Source: Microbacterium aurum (GTDB taxonomy: Bacteria > Actinomycetota > Actinomycetes > Actinomycetales > Microbacteriaceae). From it: a stretch of DNA of 64,000 nt. Position 1 is the first letter of the stretch, and the number at the start of each line of letters is the position of its first letter. The notes under the pieces were generated by a model. It searched no databases. It had not been told where the DNA came from and saw only the letters and a list, made by a program, of their open reading frames with translations. The DNA lies in the NCBI RefSeq assembly GCF_016907815.1, contig NZ_JAFBCQ010000001.1, positions 992,001-1,056,000 on the forward strand, in the 5' to 3' direction. Shown piece by piece: positions 9,048 through 16,291 of this stretch. The translations under genes and the position numbers were made by a program.

Positions 9048-9119
9048 CTACGACTGCGCGTCGAAGACCCCGCGGCCATATCCCGGCCGGGGGTCTTGAA
9101 ATCGCTGCTGCATCCGCAT
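9048..9119 (-). CDS. Leader peptide upstream of srmL (23 aa)
   Basis: The ATG at 9119 opens a 23-codon frame beginning MRMQQRFQDP and ending GRGVFDAQS with TAG at 9048-9050. A possible -10 element (TACACT) lies just upstream, inside the palindrome ACACTGGTGT, so the transcript may start at or near the ATG. Codons 8-19 overlap a strong hairpin (AAGACCCC with GGGGTCTT, about 9063-9098). The frame ends six bases before the arm that pairs with the srmL ribosome binding site. It has no codon run that would mark a classic amino-acid attenuator: two Phe and one Tyr codon only. Confidence 0.5.
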   Translation of the reverse strand: MRMQQRFQDPRPGYGRGVFDAQS

Positions 9120-10134
9120 GACACCAGTGTAGCTGCGCGACCAGCCAGCAGCGAGAAACGTCAACAACCTCATGGCCAGCAACAGCTAGTCGACACGGCG
9201 GTCAACGCGGCAGTGCCGCGCCTCGTCCCGACCGCTACCCTCACGAGCGCGAACAGCCAGCTGTATGCGACAAGCACAATGCTCAACAGCTTCGTTGGCC
9301 CACCTGTCGCGGGCCTACTGATCGGGATCTCCACGGTTCTCACCGCCGTGACCGGCGGTGCGCTCTACGCCCTCGCCGCACTCAGTTGCCTGTTCTTGTT
9401 GCGCTCACTCGACCAACCGGGACACCAGCGGGAATCCCACGCCGACGACCACGGCCGCGTCCGAGACGGTCTCGCTTTTCTATGGCGGCATGTACTGCTC
9501 AGGCAACTGGCGATCCTAACTGCCGTCATGAATCTTGTCTGGGGTGCCTGGACGGCGCTGTTCGTCATCTACGCCATCGCGCCGGGCCCACTCAACCTCG
9601 ACCCGGTCGCATACGGAGGGCTGATCACCGCCATGTCGGTCGGTGGAATCGCAGCCAGCATTGCCGCTCCACTGCTGCGCCGGGTCTTTTCGGTACCCAC
9701 GCTGCTGTTCGCCGACCTCGTCGGCACTGTGCTTCTGGTATTGCCAGCCGCGATGGGAGGACCGCTGTGGACGGTCGTGGCCGGCATCGTCGCCGCCGGC
9801 GCAGGGGCGAGCCTGTGGAGTGTGCTTGTGGCGGTTTTGCGGCAGGAACGAACCCCGCCGGCGCTGCTGGGTCGGGTGTACTCGGCGTCACGTGTTCTCA
9901 GCTGGGGCGCACTGCCGCTCGGATCTGCCCTAGCAGCCTTCCTGGCGCACTGGCTTGACGTGGGGCAAATCCTGGGTGCCGCAGCCGTCCTCGCGATCAT
10001 GATGGCGGCCTGGTTCCCGCTCCTCCGCATAACCGGCACCTTGCAGCGGAGGAGGCTCAGGTTTCCCTGAAGGAGCAGGGTCGACCACTGCCCGACTTCA
10101 GCAACTCTCCAGATCCCGACGCTCAAGTATGATC

Positions 10135-10155
10135 TAGTACATACATATACGAGTT
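10135..10155 (+). promoter_or_regulatory. Copy 3 of motif GTAC-N6-ATACGAGTTAT
   Basis: This reads GTACATACAT followed by ATACGAGTTAT, with the same 11-bp core and the same GTAC spacing as the copies upstream of the TetR gene and near 3353. It lies 73 bases before the ATG at 10228 and could put the operon starting there under the same regulator as the TetR gene. Confidence 0.5.
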
Positions 10156-10227
10156 ATGGCACTCGAGCCTTGTCAGTGACATAGCAGGCGTTGCGCGCTC
10201 AAGGCATCAACGAACGGAGGGTGAGAG

Positions 10228-10443
10228 ATGACGCAACTAAAGACAAGAAGTCCCCTGGCTGACTTCAGGGCTGCCGTCACCCCAGGGTTGACAGTTGAAG
10301 CCTGGGATGCGACGCTATCAACATGGATCGTAACCCCAGGGGTGACAAATTGCAGCCCGGCCCGGCGGATTCCGCGGCGGACCAGTGGATACGCGTCCTG
10401 GCGCATCGCCGGAAGGACGCTCCCGCAACGGTCGCGTCAGTGA
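10228..10443 (+). CDS. Short leader-like ORF before the regulator gene, or its frameshifted 5' end
   Basis: The ATG at 10228 has a strong ribosome binding site (GGAGGG). The first 40 residues (MTQLKTRSPLADFRAAVTPG onward) look like ordinary protein. After about residue 41 the frame is only a shadow of the regulator frame that starts at 10323. Either this is a short translated leader that overlaps the next gene, or the two frames were once one gene and a single-base change separated them. I cannot decide between these from the sequence. Confidence 0.35.
   Translation: MTQLKTRSPLADFRAAVTPGLTVEAWDATLSTWIVTPGVTNCSPARRIPRRTSGYASWRIAGRTLPQRSRQ
10276..10292. promoter_or_regulatory. 17-bp palindromic operator-like site A
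   Basis: GTCACCCCAGGGTTGAC is symmetric at 14 of 17 positions. It is paired with a very similar site 54 bp further on (10330-10346). Both lie in the leader of the regulator-ABC-two-component operon. Confidence 0.5.
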
Positions 10444-10796
10444 TCGAGCGGTTCGATGCTGCCGGAGTAACACCGAACCAGGTTGCGTCCCACCTCGAAG
10501 ACGGCGGGGACCGGCTCTATGCCGCTGCCAGTTCGGGGGGTGCAGACTGGGCCGTCGAGTTCGGCGGGGAGCGAGCCGTCGCTCTGCTGGCCGCTGAGGT
10601 CAGCACGTTGATGTCGCACCTGGTTGCCCGGGCCGCGAGCGTCCGTTCGGTGTGCATCGGGGCGCTGCTGGACGAGTACAGCGCAGTGACCGTCGCCAGC
10701 GCGATCGGCGTGGCCCGCCAGAAGGTCTACGAACTCGCCCGGCCGAGCGTGGATCCCGATTACCTCAAGACGACACCTTGGAGAAACCATGAATGA
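10323..10796 (+). CDS. Putative DNA-binding regulator of the ABC/two-component operon
   Basis: This protein has about 157 residues if started at ATG 10323. Its C-terminal segment AVTVASAIGVARQKVYELAR reads as a helix-turn-helix; the rest is helical and Ala-rich, with no family I can name. The start is uncertain because a palindromic site overlaps the first codons and a better ribosome binding site serves the out-of-frame ATG at 10228. The stop overlaps the next gene by 8 bases, so it is the first clear gene of a tightly coupled operon running to 14843. A role as local autoregulator acting at the two 17-bp palindromes is plausible but inferred. Confidence 0.6.
   Translation: MDRNPRGDKLQPGPADSAADQWIRVLAHRRKDAPATVASVIERFDAAGVTPNQVASHLEDGGDRLYAAASSGGADWAVEFGGERAVALLAAEVSTLMSHLVARAASVRSVCIGALLDEYSAVTVASAIGVARQKVYELARPSVDPDYLKTTPWRNHE
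10330..10346. promoter_or_regulatory. 17-bp palindromic operator-like site B
   Basis: GTAACCCCAGGGGTGAC has the same 17-bp symmetric arrangement as site A. It overlaps the first codons of the 10323 reading frame. If it is an operator, the real start of that gene may be further downstream, for example TTG 10350. Confidence 0.5.
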
Positions 10797-11466
10797 CCTG
10801 CATGAGGCAGTGACCCTGCCCGACCCTGCCGTGAAACGGCTGCTACACCCCGCTGACCTGCCCCAGGCGCGTCCGCTGTACCTGCGCGGCTGGTGGTTCG
10901 GGCGGCTCTGCTCCCTGCCAATCGTCGTTGCGCTCGGCGCGGTGGTGTGGACGCTCACTGGAAACCTGTTCGCAGCGCTGGCAGCGCCGATCGGCACCTT
11001 CGCGGTCGGTTTCGCGGCGAGCCGCTGGCACCAGGCTCGCGCCTGGGACTTCATCCCCAGGAAACGACAAGACCCCACCGACGCCGGCCCGTGGCAGCTG
11101 ATCGCAGCCGTGCTGGACGCGGTTGCGCTGCTCGTCACGGCGGGCGCGGCCATCCTGGCGATCACCACCGCGCCGATCCCGCCAGGAATCGTCGCCTACG
11201 CCGTTGGCTCCGGGCTCGGGATCGCGGTGCTGCAGATCGCGGAGATCGTCCTGGCGGCCCGCAATCGACAGAACAGTTCGATTGCGTCCCAAGTGATCCT
11301 GCTGGCGGCGGTGATCACCGCGGCCGTGCTGGTAGCCGTGCTCGGCGGCGTCGCCTGGGGCCCGGGTGCGTACGCATTGGCTGCGGCTGGCCTTGTGACG
11401 CTGCTGCTCGCTTACGCGCTGTGGTCAATCTTCACCCAGCGCAGCAAGCAGGACAAAGAGCGATGA
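10789..11466 (+). CDS. Integral membrane protein of an ABC/two-component operon
   Basis: This 225-residue protein has about six hydrophobic segments in three pairs: LPIVVALGAVVWTL with FAALAAPIGTFAVGF, then AVLDAVALLVTAGAAIL with GLGIAVLQIAEIVLA, then VILLAAVITAAVLVAVLGG with ALAAAGLVTLLLAYALW. It has a charged C-terminus ending KQDKER. No catalytic motif is visible. It overlaps the regulator gene upstream and the ABC ATPase gene downstream by four bases (ATGA), so all are probably translated together. It may be an accessory sensor or immunity membrane protein for the exporter; the function is unknown. Confidence 0.8.
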   Translation: MNDLHEAVTLPDPAVKRLLHPADLPQARPLYLRGWWFGRLCSLPIVVALGAVVWTLTGNLFAALAAPIGTFAVGFAASRWHQARAWDFIPRKRQDPTDAGPWQLIAAVLDAVALLVTAGAAILAITTAPIPPGIVAYAVGSGLGIAVLQIAEIVLAARNRQNSSIASQVILLAAVITAAVLVAVLGGVAWGPGAYALAAAGLVTLLLAYALWSIFTQRSKQDKER

Positions 11467-12263
11467 ACACCGGCACGCAGAGCCTCGCGGCGGAACCACC
11501 AGGCCAGCCCTCGGTCGCCGTGGCCGTCCGCGAACTGCGCAAGACGTTTCCGGGGGTTGTGGCTGTCGATGAGGTCAGCTTCTCTGTCCGGGTCGGGGAG
11601 GTGTTCTGCCTGCTCGGCCCCAACGGTGCCGGCAAGACCACCACGGTGGAATGCCTCGCCGGAGCCCTCACCCCCGACGCGGGCCGGGTCGAGGTGCTTG
11701 GCCTCGACCCGGCGAAGGACCGCGCTCAGGTGCGTGAGCTCGTGGGGTATCAGATGCAGGCGTCGGTCCTTCCCGCCACGTTGCGGGTGGAAGAAGCGGC
11801 AAAGCTGTTCGCCTCGTTCTATCCAGCGCCGATCGCGATTGAGGAGCTGCTGCAAACGGTCGGGCTCAAGGATCAGCGGAAGCGGGCCTTCGGCAAGCTC
11901 TCCGGCGGCGAGAAGCAGCGGCTCTCCATCGCCCTCGCGCTGGTTGGCTCGCCGCGCATCGTCGTGCTGGACGAACTCACCACCGGCCTCGACCCGCAGG
12001 GACGACGCAGCGTCTGGCACCTCATCGAGCAGATCAAAGCTCGTGGGGTCACCATCATCTTGGTCTCCCACTACCTCGACGAGGTGCAACGACTGGCCGA
12101 CCGGCTCGCCATCATCGCCGCTGGGCGAACCCAGTTCGTCGGAACGCCGGCGGAACTCCGAGCCGCCGCCGCGGTCAGGTCGCACGCCACGCAGACCCTT
12201 GAGGACGCCTACCTCACCTTCCTCGACACAATCGACCCGAGCAACGCCGGGAGAGCAGCATGA
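11463..12263 (+). CDS. ABC exporter ATP-binding protein
   Basis: This 266-residue protein has all the ABC ATPase motifs in order: Walker A LLGPNGAGKTTTVECL (about residue 53), the Q-loop YQMQASVLP, signature LSGGEKQRLSIALALVG (about 148), Walker B IVVLDELTTGLDPQGRR and the switch His in LVSHYLDE. The DEL sequence in Walker B in place of DEP is typical of DrrA/CcmA-type exporters. It is overlapped by the membrane protein gene upstream and overlaps the permease gene downstream by four bases. It energises the ABC-2 permease encoded next. Confidence 0.95.
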   Translation: MNTGTQSLAAEPPGQPSVAVAVRELRKTFPGVVAVDEVSFSVRVGEVFCLLGPNGAGKTTTVECLAGALTPDAGRVEVLGLDPAKDRAQVRELVGYQMQASVLPATLRVEEAAKLFASFYPAPIAIEELLQTVGLKDQRKRAFGKLSGGEKQRLSIALALVGSPRIVVLDELTTGLDPQGRRSVWHLIEQIKARGVTIILVSHYLDEVQRLADRLAIIAAGRTQFVGTPAELRAAAAVRSHATQTLEDAYLTFLDTIDPSNAGRAA

Positions 12264-13015
12264 GCGCCCTCACAACGTTGACCGTGACCGAGGCACGGCT
12301 GTTCCTGCGAAATCCGACCAGCGTGTTCATGGCGCTGCTGCTGCCCTCGTTGCTTCTGCTGCTCCAAGGGTTCGCCATCCCGGGCACGATGGACCCCATC
12401 AGGAGTGACAACCCCGCCCTGGTGGGGTTGCGGGTGATCGACTTCTTCGTCCCGATCTCGATCACCGTCGCACTGTTGAGCGTCGCCGTCACCAACTATC
12501 CATCCGCTATCGCGGCGTACCGCGATAGCGGCGTGCTCCGGCGCCTCGATGTCACACCAGTGGGCGCGCGCCGGGTGCTGTTCGCGCAGTGGTTGGTCAG
12601 CGCTGCCACGTTCGTCGCGGCAATCCTCATGACCGCTCTGCTCGCTCGGGCCGCTTTCGGCGCCTCCGCCCCACGAAGCGTTGCCCTGGTCGCCGCGGTC
12701 ATCGGCATCGGGACCCTCGCCATGATGGCCGTGGGATCGCTGATCGCGGCGACCGCCGGGAATGCCCAGGTCGCGTACGGGGTCGGGATGCTGGTCTTCA
12801 TGGCTTGTTTGTTCACCGCAGGTATGTGGACGCCCGGACCCATGATGACCCCGGCGATGCAGTTGATCACCGGCTTCACCCCGCTCGGCGCGATGAGCCA
12901 GGCGCTGACCTCTGCCTGGTACCAGGGAACCGCCGACATCGTCGCGTACATCGTCATGTCCGTCTGGGCAGTGCTCTGCGGGCTCATCTCGGTGAGAGCA
13001 TTCCGATGGCGATAG
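12260..13015 (+). CDS. ABC-2 type permease
   Basis: This 251-residue protein has six hydrophobic helices. The second half carries the ABC-2 pattern (GMLVFMACLFTAGMWTPGPMMTPAMQLITGFTPLGAMSQAL, marking the conserved TP-h-P loop before the last helix). It pairs with the ATPase upstream to form a small drug or peptide exporter. Its end overlaps the kinase gene by ten bases. Confidence 0.93.
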   Translation: MSALTTLTVTEARLFLRNPTSVFMALLLPSLLLLLQGFAIPGTMDPIRSDNPALVGLRVIDFFVPISITVALLSVAVTNYPSAIAAYRDSGVLRRLDVTPVGARRVLFAQWLVSAATFVAAILMTALLARAAFGASAPRSVALVAAVIGIGTLAMMAVGSLIAATAGNAQVAYGVGMLVFMACLFTAGMWTPGPMMTPAMQLITGFTPLGAMSQALTSAWYQGTADIVAYIVMSVWAVLCGLISVRAFRWR

Positions 13016-14232
13016 GCCCGGCCAGCAGTCGAGATCTCAGTGAGTTCGCGGGTTACGGTGGCCCGCTCACAGGACTTAGTCACCGAGTGGTCGGCTCTCC
13101 CCAGGACGTGGCGTTGGAGTCCAGCCTGCTCCAACGGCCCCGGCTGAGTCCTCGTCTGATCGTGCTGGGCGTGCTGATGGCCTGTTTCGCCTGGGCGGTG
13201 ATCATCCCGTGGTCGTTAACCGCGCCACCGACCGCGCTGCTCCGCACCCTTTATGTGGTCGGTCTCACTGGGTTCGGGGCTACGCTGCTCTGGGTGCTGT
13301 GGTCTTCGGTGAGCCCCGACCTCACCAGCGGCGCCAAGTGGTTCCGGGCCGCACTGCTCGTGACGGTTTCATTGGCGCTGTGGGCGCCAGCGCATCTATG
13401 GGCGGGGCCCGGTCACCAGCCCTGGGCGTGGCTGGCCGGTTTCGCGATCGCCGCGTGCGCCCTGTTCGGTTGGCGTATGGCTGCAGCCGCCGCAGGGACG
13501 CTCGCGGCCGCGACCCTGGTTGGTGGCCAGGTTATTCACGCGTCGCTTGCGGTGGGCGTGCTGATCACGCTCACGACGGCCGCCGCGGTCTGGGTGATGT
13601 GCCAAGGGCTGGTCTGGATGCTCCGGCTGTTGTGGGAGGCGCAGGCCGGTCGGGAGGCGCAGGCGAACCTCGTGATCGCTCAGGAACGATTGCGAGTCAG
13701 TCGCGAGCTTCACGATGTACTCGGGCATCGTCTCAGCATTATCGCCTTGAAAGCAGAACTCGCAGAGAATGACGAGATCCGCACGCTTGCCACCGAAACG
13801 CTTCGGGACGCGCGCCGGGCCGTGTACGACCAGTTGACCACCGACCTTCCCAGCCAGCTTCACACCGCTGAACTCGTGCTCTCCTCCGCTGGGATCAGAG
13901 TGTCCATCGATGCACCTCAGGACGTGATCAATCGGGCATCCCAGGCCTGTTCCGAGCTCATGGCCACGGTGGCCCGGGAAGCCGTAACCAACCTGCTCCG
14001 TCACAGTGCGGCTACCCAGGTCGCGATCTCACTTACTACCGAAGAACCTCACCTGAGGCTGACTATCGCCAACGACGGCGTGTCCAGGCGCCGGGAGTCG
14101 TCGGACGGCACCGGGCTGGCGAGCCTCGCTGCACGCTGCGCGACGCAGGGCGCGAGCCTGACCATTATCCAGAACGAGTCCTGGTTCGAACTCCGCCTCC
14201 GGTGCTCGGCTGATTCGGCAGGTTTCCGATGA
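13006..14232 (+). CDS. Sensor histidine kinase (NarL/DesK class)
   Basis: This 408-residue protein starts at ATG 13006, inside the end of the permease gene. Residues 45-215 contain about six transmembrane helices and almost no extracytoplasmic loop, so the signal is probably sensed in the membrane, perhaps with the partner exporter. The dimerisation/phosphoacceptor block is RLRVSRELHDVLGHRLSIIALKAEL (HisKA_3, His in RELHDVLGH). The ATPase domain has EAVTNLLRHSAATQV and DGTGLASLAARCATQGA. It overlaps the response regulator gene by four bases. Confidence 0.93.
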   Translation: MAIGPASSRDLSEFAGYGGPLTGLSHRVVGSPQDVALESSLLQRPRLSPRLIVLGVLMACFAWAVIIPWSLTAPPTALLRTLYVVGLTGFGATLLWVLWSSVSPDLTSGAKWFRAALLVTVSLALWAPAHLWAGPGHQPWAWLAGFAIAACALFGWRMAAAAAGTLAAATLVGGQVIHASLAVGVLITLTTAAAVWVMCQGLVWMLRLLWEAQAGREAQANLVIAQERLRVSRELHDVLGHRLSIIALKAELAENDEIRTLATETLRDARRAVYDQLTTDLPSQLHTAELVLSSAGIRVSIDAPQDVINRASQACSELMATVAREAVTNLLRHSAATQVAISLTTEEPHLRLTIANDGVSRRRESSDGTGLASLAARCATQGASLTIIQNESWFELRLRCSADSAGFR

Positions 14233-14843
14233 CGACGCCGATCCGGGTTCTGCTAGCCGAGGACGACGAGCTGATCCGGGTGGCCCTGGTGAGTCTCCTG
14301 GAACGCGAACCGGACATTGCAGTAGTCGGCACCGTTCCAGACGGCAGACAAGCGGTCGAGCAGGCGCTACGTCATCGACCAGCGGTCGCGGTCGTCGACC
14401 TGGAAATGCCCAAGCTCGACGGAATCAGCGTGATCAAGGAGCTGCGCAGCACCCTGCCCGAGTGCGCCGGCGTGATCCTCACCGGCCACGGCCGCCCGTA
14501 TCTGTTGCGCCAAGCGCTGCTGTCTGGCGCCCAAGGATTCCTCGCCAAGGGCGCGCCCGGCACGGCTCTGGCGGACGTGATTCGCCGCGTCCACGAAGGA
14601 CAACGCTACGTGGACCCCGTTCTCGCCGCAGACGCCCTCACGATCCAGTCGAGCCCGCTCACCCCCCGCGAGACCGAGGTGCTGGTAGCGGCGCACGCGG
14701 ATCGTCCGGTGCGCGATATAGCGCGCGAGTTGTTTCTCTCACCGGGCACGGTGCGCAACTACCTAGCGTCCATTGCCCAGAAACTCCACGCCGAGTCGAG
14801 AGCAGAAGCCCATCGAATCGCTCGCGAGAATGGCTGGGTTTGA
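14229..14843 (+). CDS. Response regulator, NarL/LuxR type
   Basis: This 204-residue protein has a receiver domain with acidic pocket AEDDE, phosphoacceptor Asp in VAVVDLEMPKLDG and the conserved Lys in GFLAKGAPG. A LuxR-type helix-turn-helix follows: LTPRETEVLVAAHADRPVRDIARELFLSPGTVRNYL. It is partner of the kinase upstream and most likely controls its own operon, the usual design for bacteriocin/antibiotic-responsive DesKR- or LiaRS-like ABC modules. Confidence 0.94.
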   Translation: MTTPIRVLLAEDDELIRVALVSLLEREPDIAVVGTVPDGRQAVEQALRHRPAVAVVDLEMPKLDGISVIKELRSTLPECAGVILTGHGRPYLLRQALLSGAQGFLAKGAPGTALADVIRRVHEGQRYVDPVLAADALTIQSSPLTPRETEVLVAAHADRPVRDIARELFLSPGTVRNYLASIAQKLHAESRAEAHRIARENGWV

Positions 14844-14917
14844 CCGTGCGTGCCACCCAGGATCTTCGTGACAGATCCACGGGATCACCAGGCTCCAGTC
14901 GCACCCAGACTGAGGCT

Positions 14918-15526
14918 ATGAATAACACCACTCACCTCGACAGTCACGTCCATCAGCCCGCAGCCGGCCGGGTTGCGCGGGGAATCCGGCACGTGATCTC
15001 CCGTTGGCCGTCCGCGCTCGGCCTCCTGGCACTGCTCGCTAACCTGGCCAGTGGAGCCGACCCCCACGTCACCGCCATGATCATCATCATTGCGGCCACC
15101 TGTTACCTCGGGGCGGCCGTCCTCGGCTCTCAGCGAAGCGTATGGGTGATGGTGATCGTCGCCAGCGCCGCGGTCGTCCTCGCCAAACTCACCGGTCTGG
15201 ATTCCACCGCCACGCTGATCGTGATGGGCATCGGCCTGGCAGTCTTCGGGCTCATCCGCGCCACAGGAACCCACCGCTACACCATCGGTGTACAGACCCT
15301 GGGCTTCCTCGGCTACACCGCCATCGGACTGGCGGCGATGATGTCCGGCCCCACCTGGACCATCTACCTCGCCGCGATCGCCGCGCTCGGCCACACCGCC
15401 TGGGACATCGCGCACTTCGCCCGCAACAAGGTGGTGAGCCGGTCCCTCGCCGAAGCCTGCTTCGTCCTCGATCTCGGGCTCGCCGTTGCACTCCTGGTGT
15501 CCGCCTGGACCGCGCTGCCCCACTGA
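14918..15526 (+). CDS. Membrane protein, about six helices
   Basis: This 202-residue protein has six or seven hydrophobic stretches (ALGLLALLANLASG, MIIIIAATCYLGAAVL, VWVMVIVASAAVVL, TLIVMGIGLAVFGLI, VQTLGFLGYTAIGLAAMM, and others). HTAWDIAHFARNKVVSRSLAEACFVLDLG near the end is the most distinctive part. It starts at ATG 14918, 74 bases after the response regulator. I do not recognise the family. It may be the last gene of the exporter operon or the first of a short run with the methyltransferase. Confidence 0.75.
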   Translation: MNNTTHLDSHVHQPAAGRVARGIRHVISRWPSALGLLALLANLASGADPHVTAMIIIIAATCYLGAAVLGSQRSVWVMVIVASAAVVLAKLTGLDSTATLIVMGIGLAVFGLIRATGTHRYTIGVQTLGFLGYTAIGLAAMMSGPTWTIYLAAIAALGHTAWDIAHFARNKVVSRSLAEACFVLDLGLAVALLVSAWTALPH

Positions 15527-15541
15527 CCCGAAGCTGAACCA

Positions 15542-16291
15542 ATGAACAATCTCGATCCGATGCACTTCAACGCGGTGGCGGCCAACTACGGCTCCGCCCG
15601 ACCGCACTACCCAGCCGCGCTGTGGCGGGATGCCGCCGCGACCGGCCTGGTCGAACCCGGCCGACGCGCGCTTGACCTCGGAGCCGGCAGCGGAGAGGCG
15701 ACCGGCGAGCTCCTCGCCCGCGGGATGGACGTGGTCGCAGTCGAGCCAGGCGAGAGCTTAGCGGCAATCCTTCAACAACGATTCCCGGCGGCCACTGTGG
15801 TTCGCTCGCGCGCCGAAGACATCCGGCCGGACACTGCGGCCTTCGACCTCGCCATCGCAGCCACCTCAATCCACTGGATGGACCTCGACGTCGTGCTGCC
15901 GCTCGTTCACAAAGCGCTCACTGCTGAAGCCAGGCTCCTGGTCTGGCGCAATGTCTTCGGTGACCCTGACGCGGAAGTGACCCCATTCCGCCACGAAATC
16001 CAGCGCATCGTCGATCGCCGAGGCACCACCCGAGAAGGCAACCCGGAGGACCTCGAACACACCGCGGCGAAGATCGCCAGAACGCAGCTATTCACCGTCG
16101 AGCAGATGCACCGCTACCGGTGGTCGATCGAGCTGACCGCCGACCAGATTCACGCCCTGTTTGCGACCTTCAGCGACTGGTCGGAATCCGAGGTGAGACA
16201 AGCAGCATCCATCGCCGAAACACTCGGTGGCACCGTGACCGAACACTACAGCTCCTGGCTGATCAATGCTCGCCCCAGCCCAAACGAATGA
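15542..16291 (+). CDS. Class I SAM-dependent methyltransferase
   Basis: This 249-residue protein has motif I RALDLGAGSGEATGEL (about residues 42-57), followed by VVAVEPGESL (acidic residue after strand 2) and DLAIAATSIHWMDLD (motif IV region). This arrangement is that of the UbiE/Methyltransf_11 type, with an N-terminal FNAVAANYGSARPHYP block. The substrate is not predictable. The stop overlaps the start of the NUDIX-CYTH gene (ATGA at 16288), so the two are translationally coupled. Confidence 0.9.
   Translation: MNNLDPMHFNAVAANYGSARPHYPAALWRDAAATGLVEPGRRALDLGAGSGEATGELLARGMDVVAVEPGESLAAILQQRFPAATVVRSRAEDIRPDTAAFDLAIAATSIHWMDLDVVLPLVHKALTAEARLLVWRNVFGDPDAEVTPFRHEIQRIVDRRGTTREGNPEDLEHTAAKIARTQLFTVEQMHRYRWSIELTADQIHALFATFSDWSESEVRQAASIAETLGGTVTEHYSSWLINARPSPNE

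Larger units (their letters stand above)
6827..9184 (-). mobile_element. IS481-type transposon carrying a PheRS-like passenger gene
   Basis: The two ends are 26-bp imperfect inverted repeats. The left starts TGTATGAGGCCATGACGTTG at 6827. The right, read from 9184 on the minus strand, starts TGTTGCTGGCCATGAGGTTG. The repeats agree at 21 of 26 positions and share GGCCATGA and GTTGTTGACG. The element is flanked by exact 6-bp copies of GCTAGT (6821-6826 and 9185-9190), and removing it plus one copy repairs the MFS gene. Inside, on the minus strand, are srmL (7851-8969) with a structured leader and then a degenerate IS481 transposase starting 18 bases after the srmL stop. The passenger gene therefore lies inside the terminal repeats and moved together with the transposase. 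Confidence 0.88.
6510..10070 (+). pseudogene. MFS transporter interrupted by an IS481-type transposon
   Basis: The 5' part (6510-6826) encodes the first transmembrane helices (ATATSANLGDGVALTASR, then GWVVDRVQTGRPILLVN, the loop 2-3 motif). The 3' part (9191-10070) continues VDTAVNAAVPRLVPTATLT and runs through the remaining helices. Joining 6826 to 9191 gives an uninterrupted frame (AEPLVDTAV) and a product of about 398 residues, normal for this drug-efflux MFS group. The gap is a 2358-bp element flanked by GCTAGT repeats. The 5' end may also be damaged: no good start or ribosome binding site is visible near TTG 6510, although the frame is open back to 6459. Confidence 0.9.

Noticed and set aside
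9000..9120. tRNA-like pattern (TAGCGCAGTAGGT) upstream of srmL, considered as a tRNA gene
   Set aside because: No acceptor stem, no T-arm sequence and no anticodon stem can be drawn; the bases fit a leader ORF and a masking stem better.
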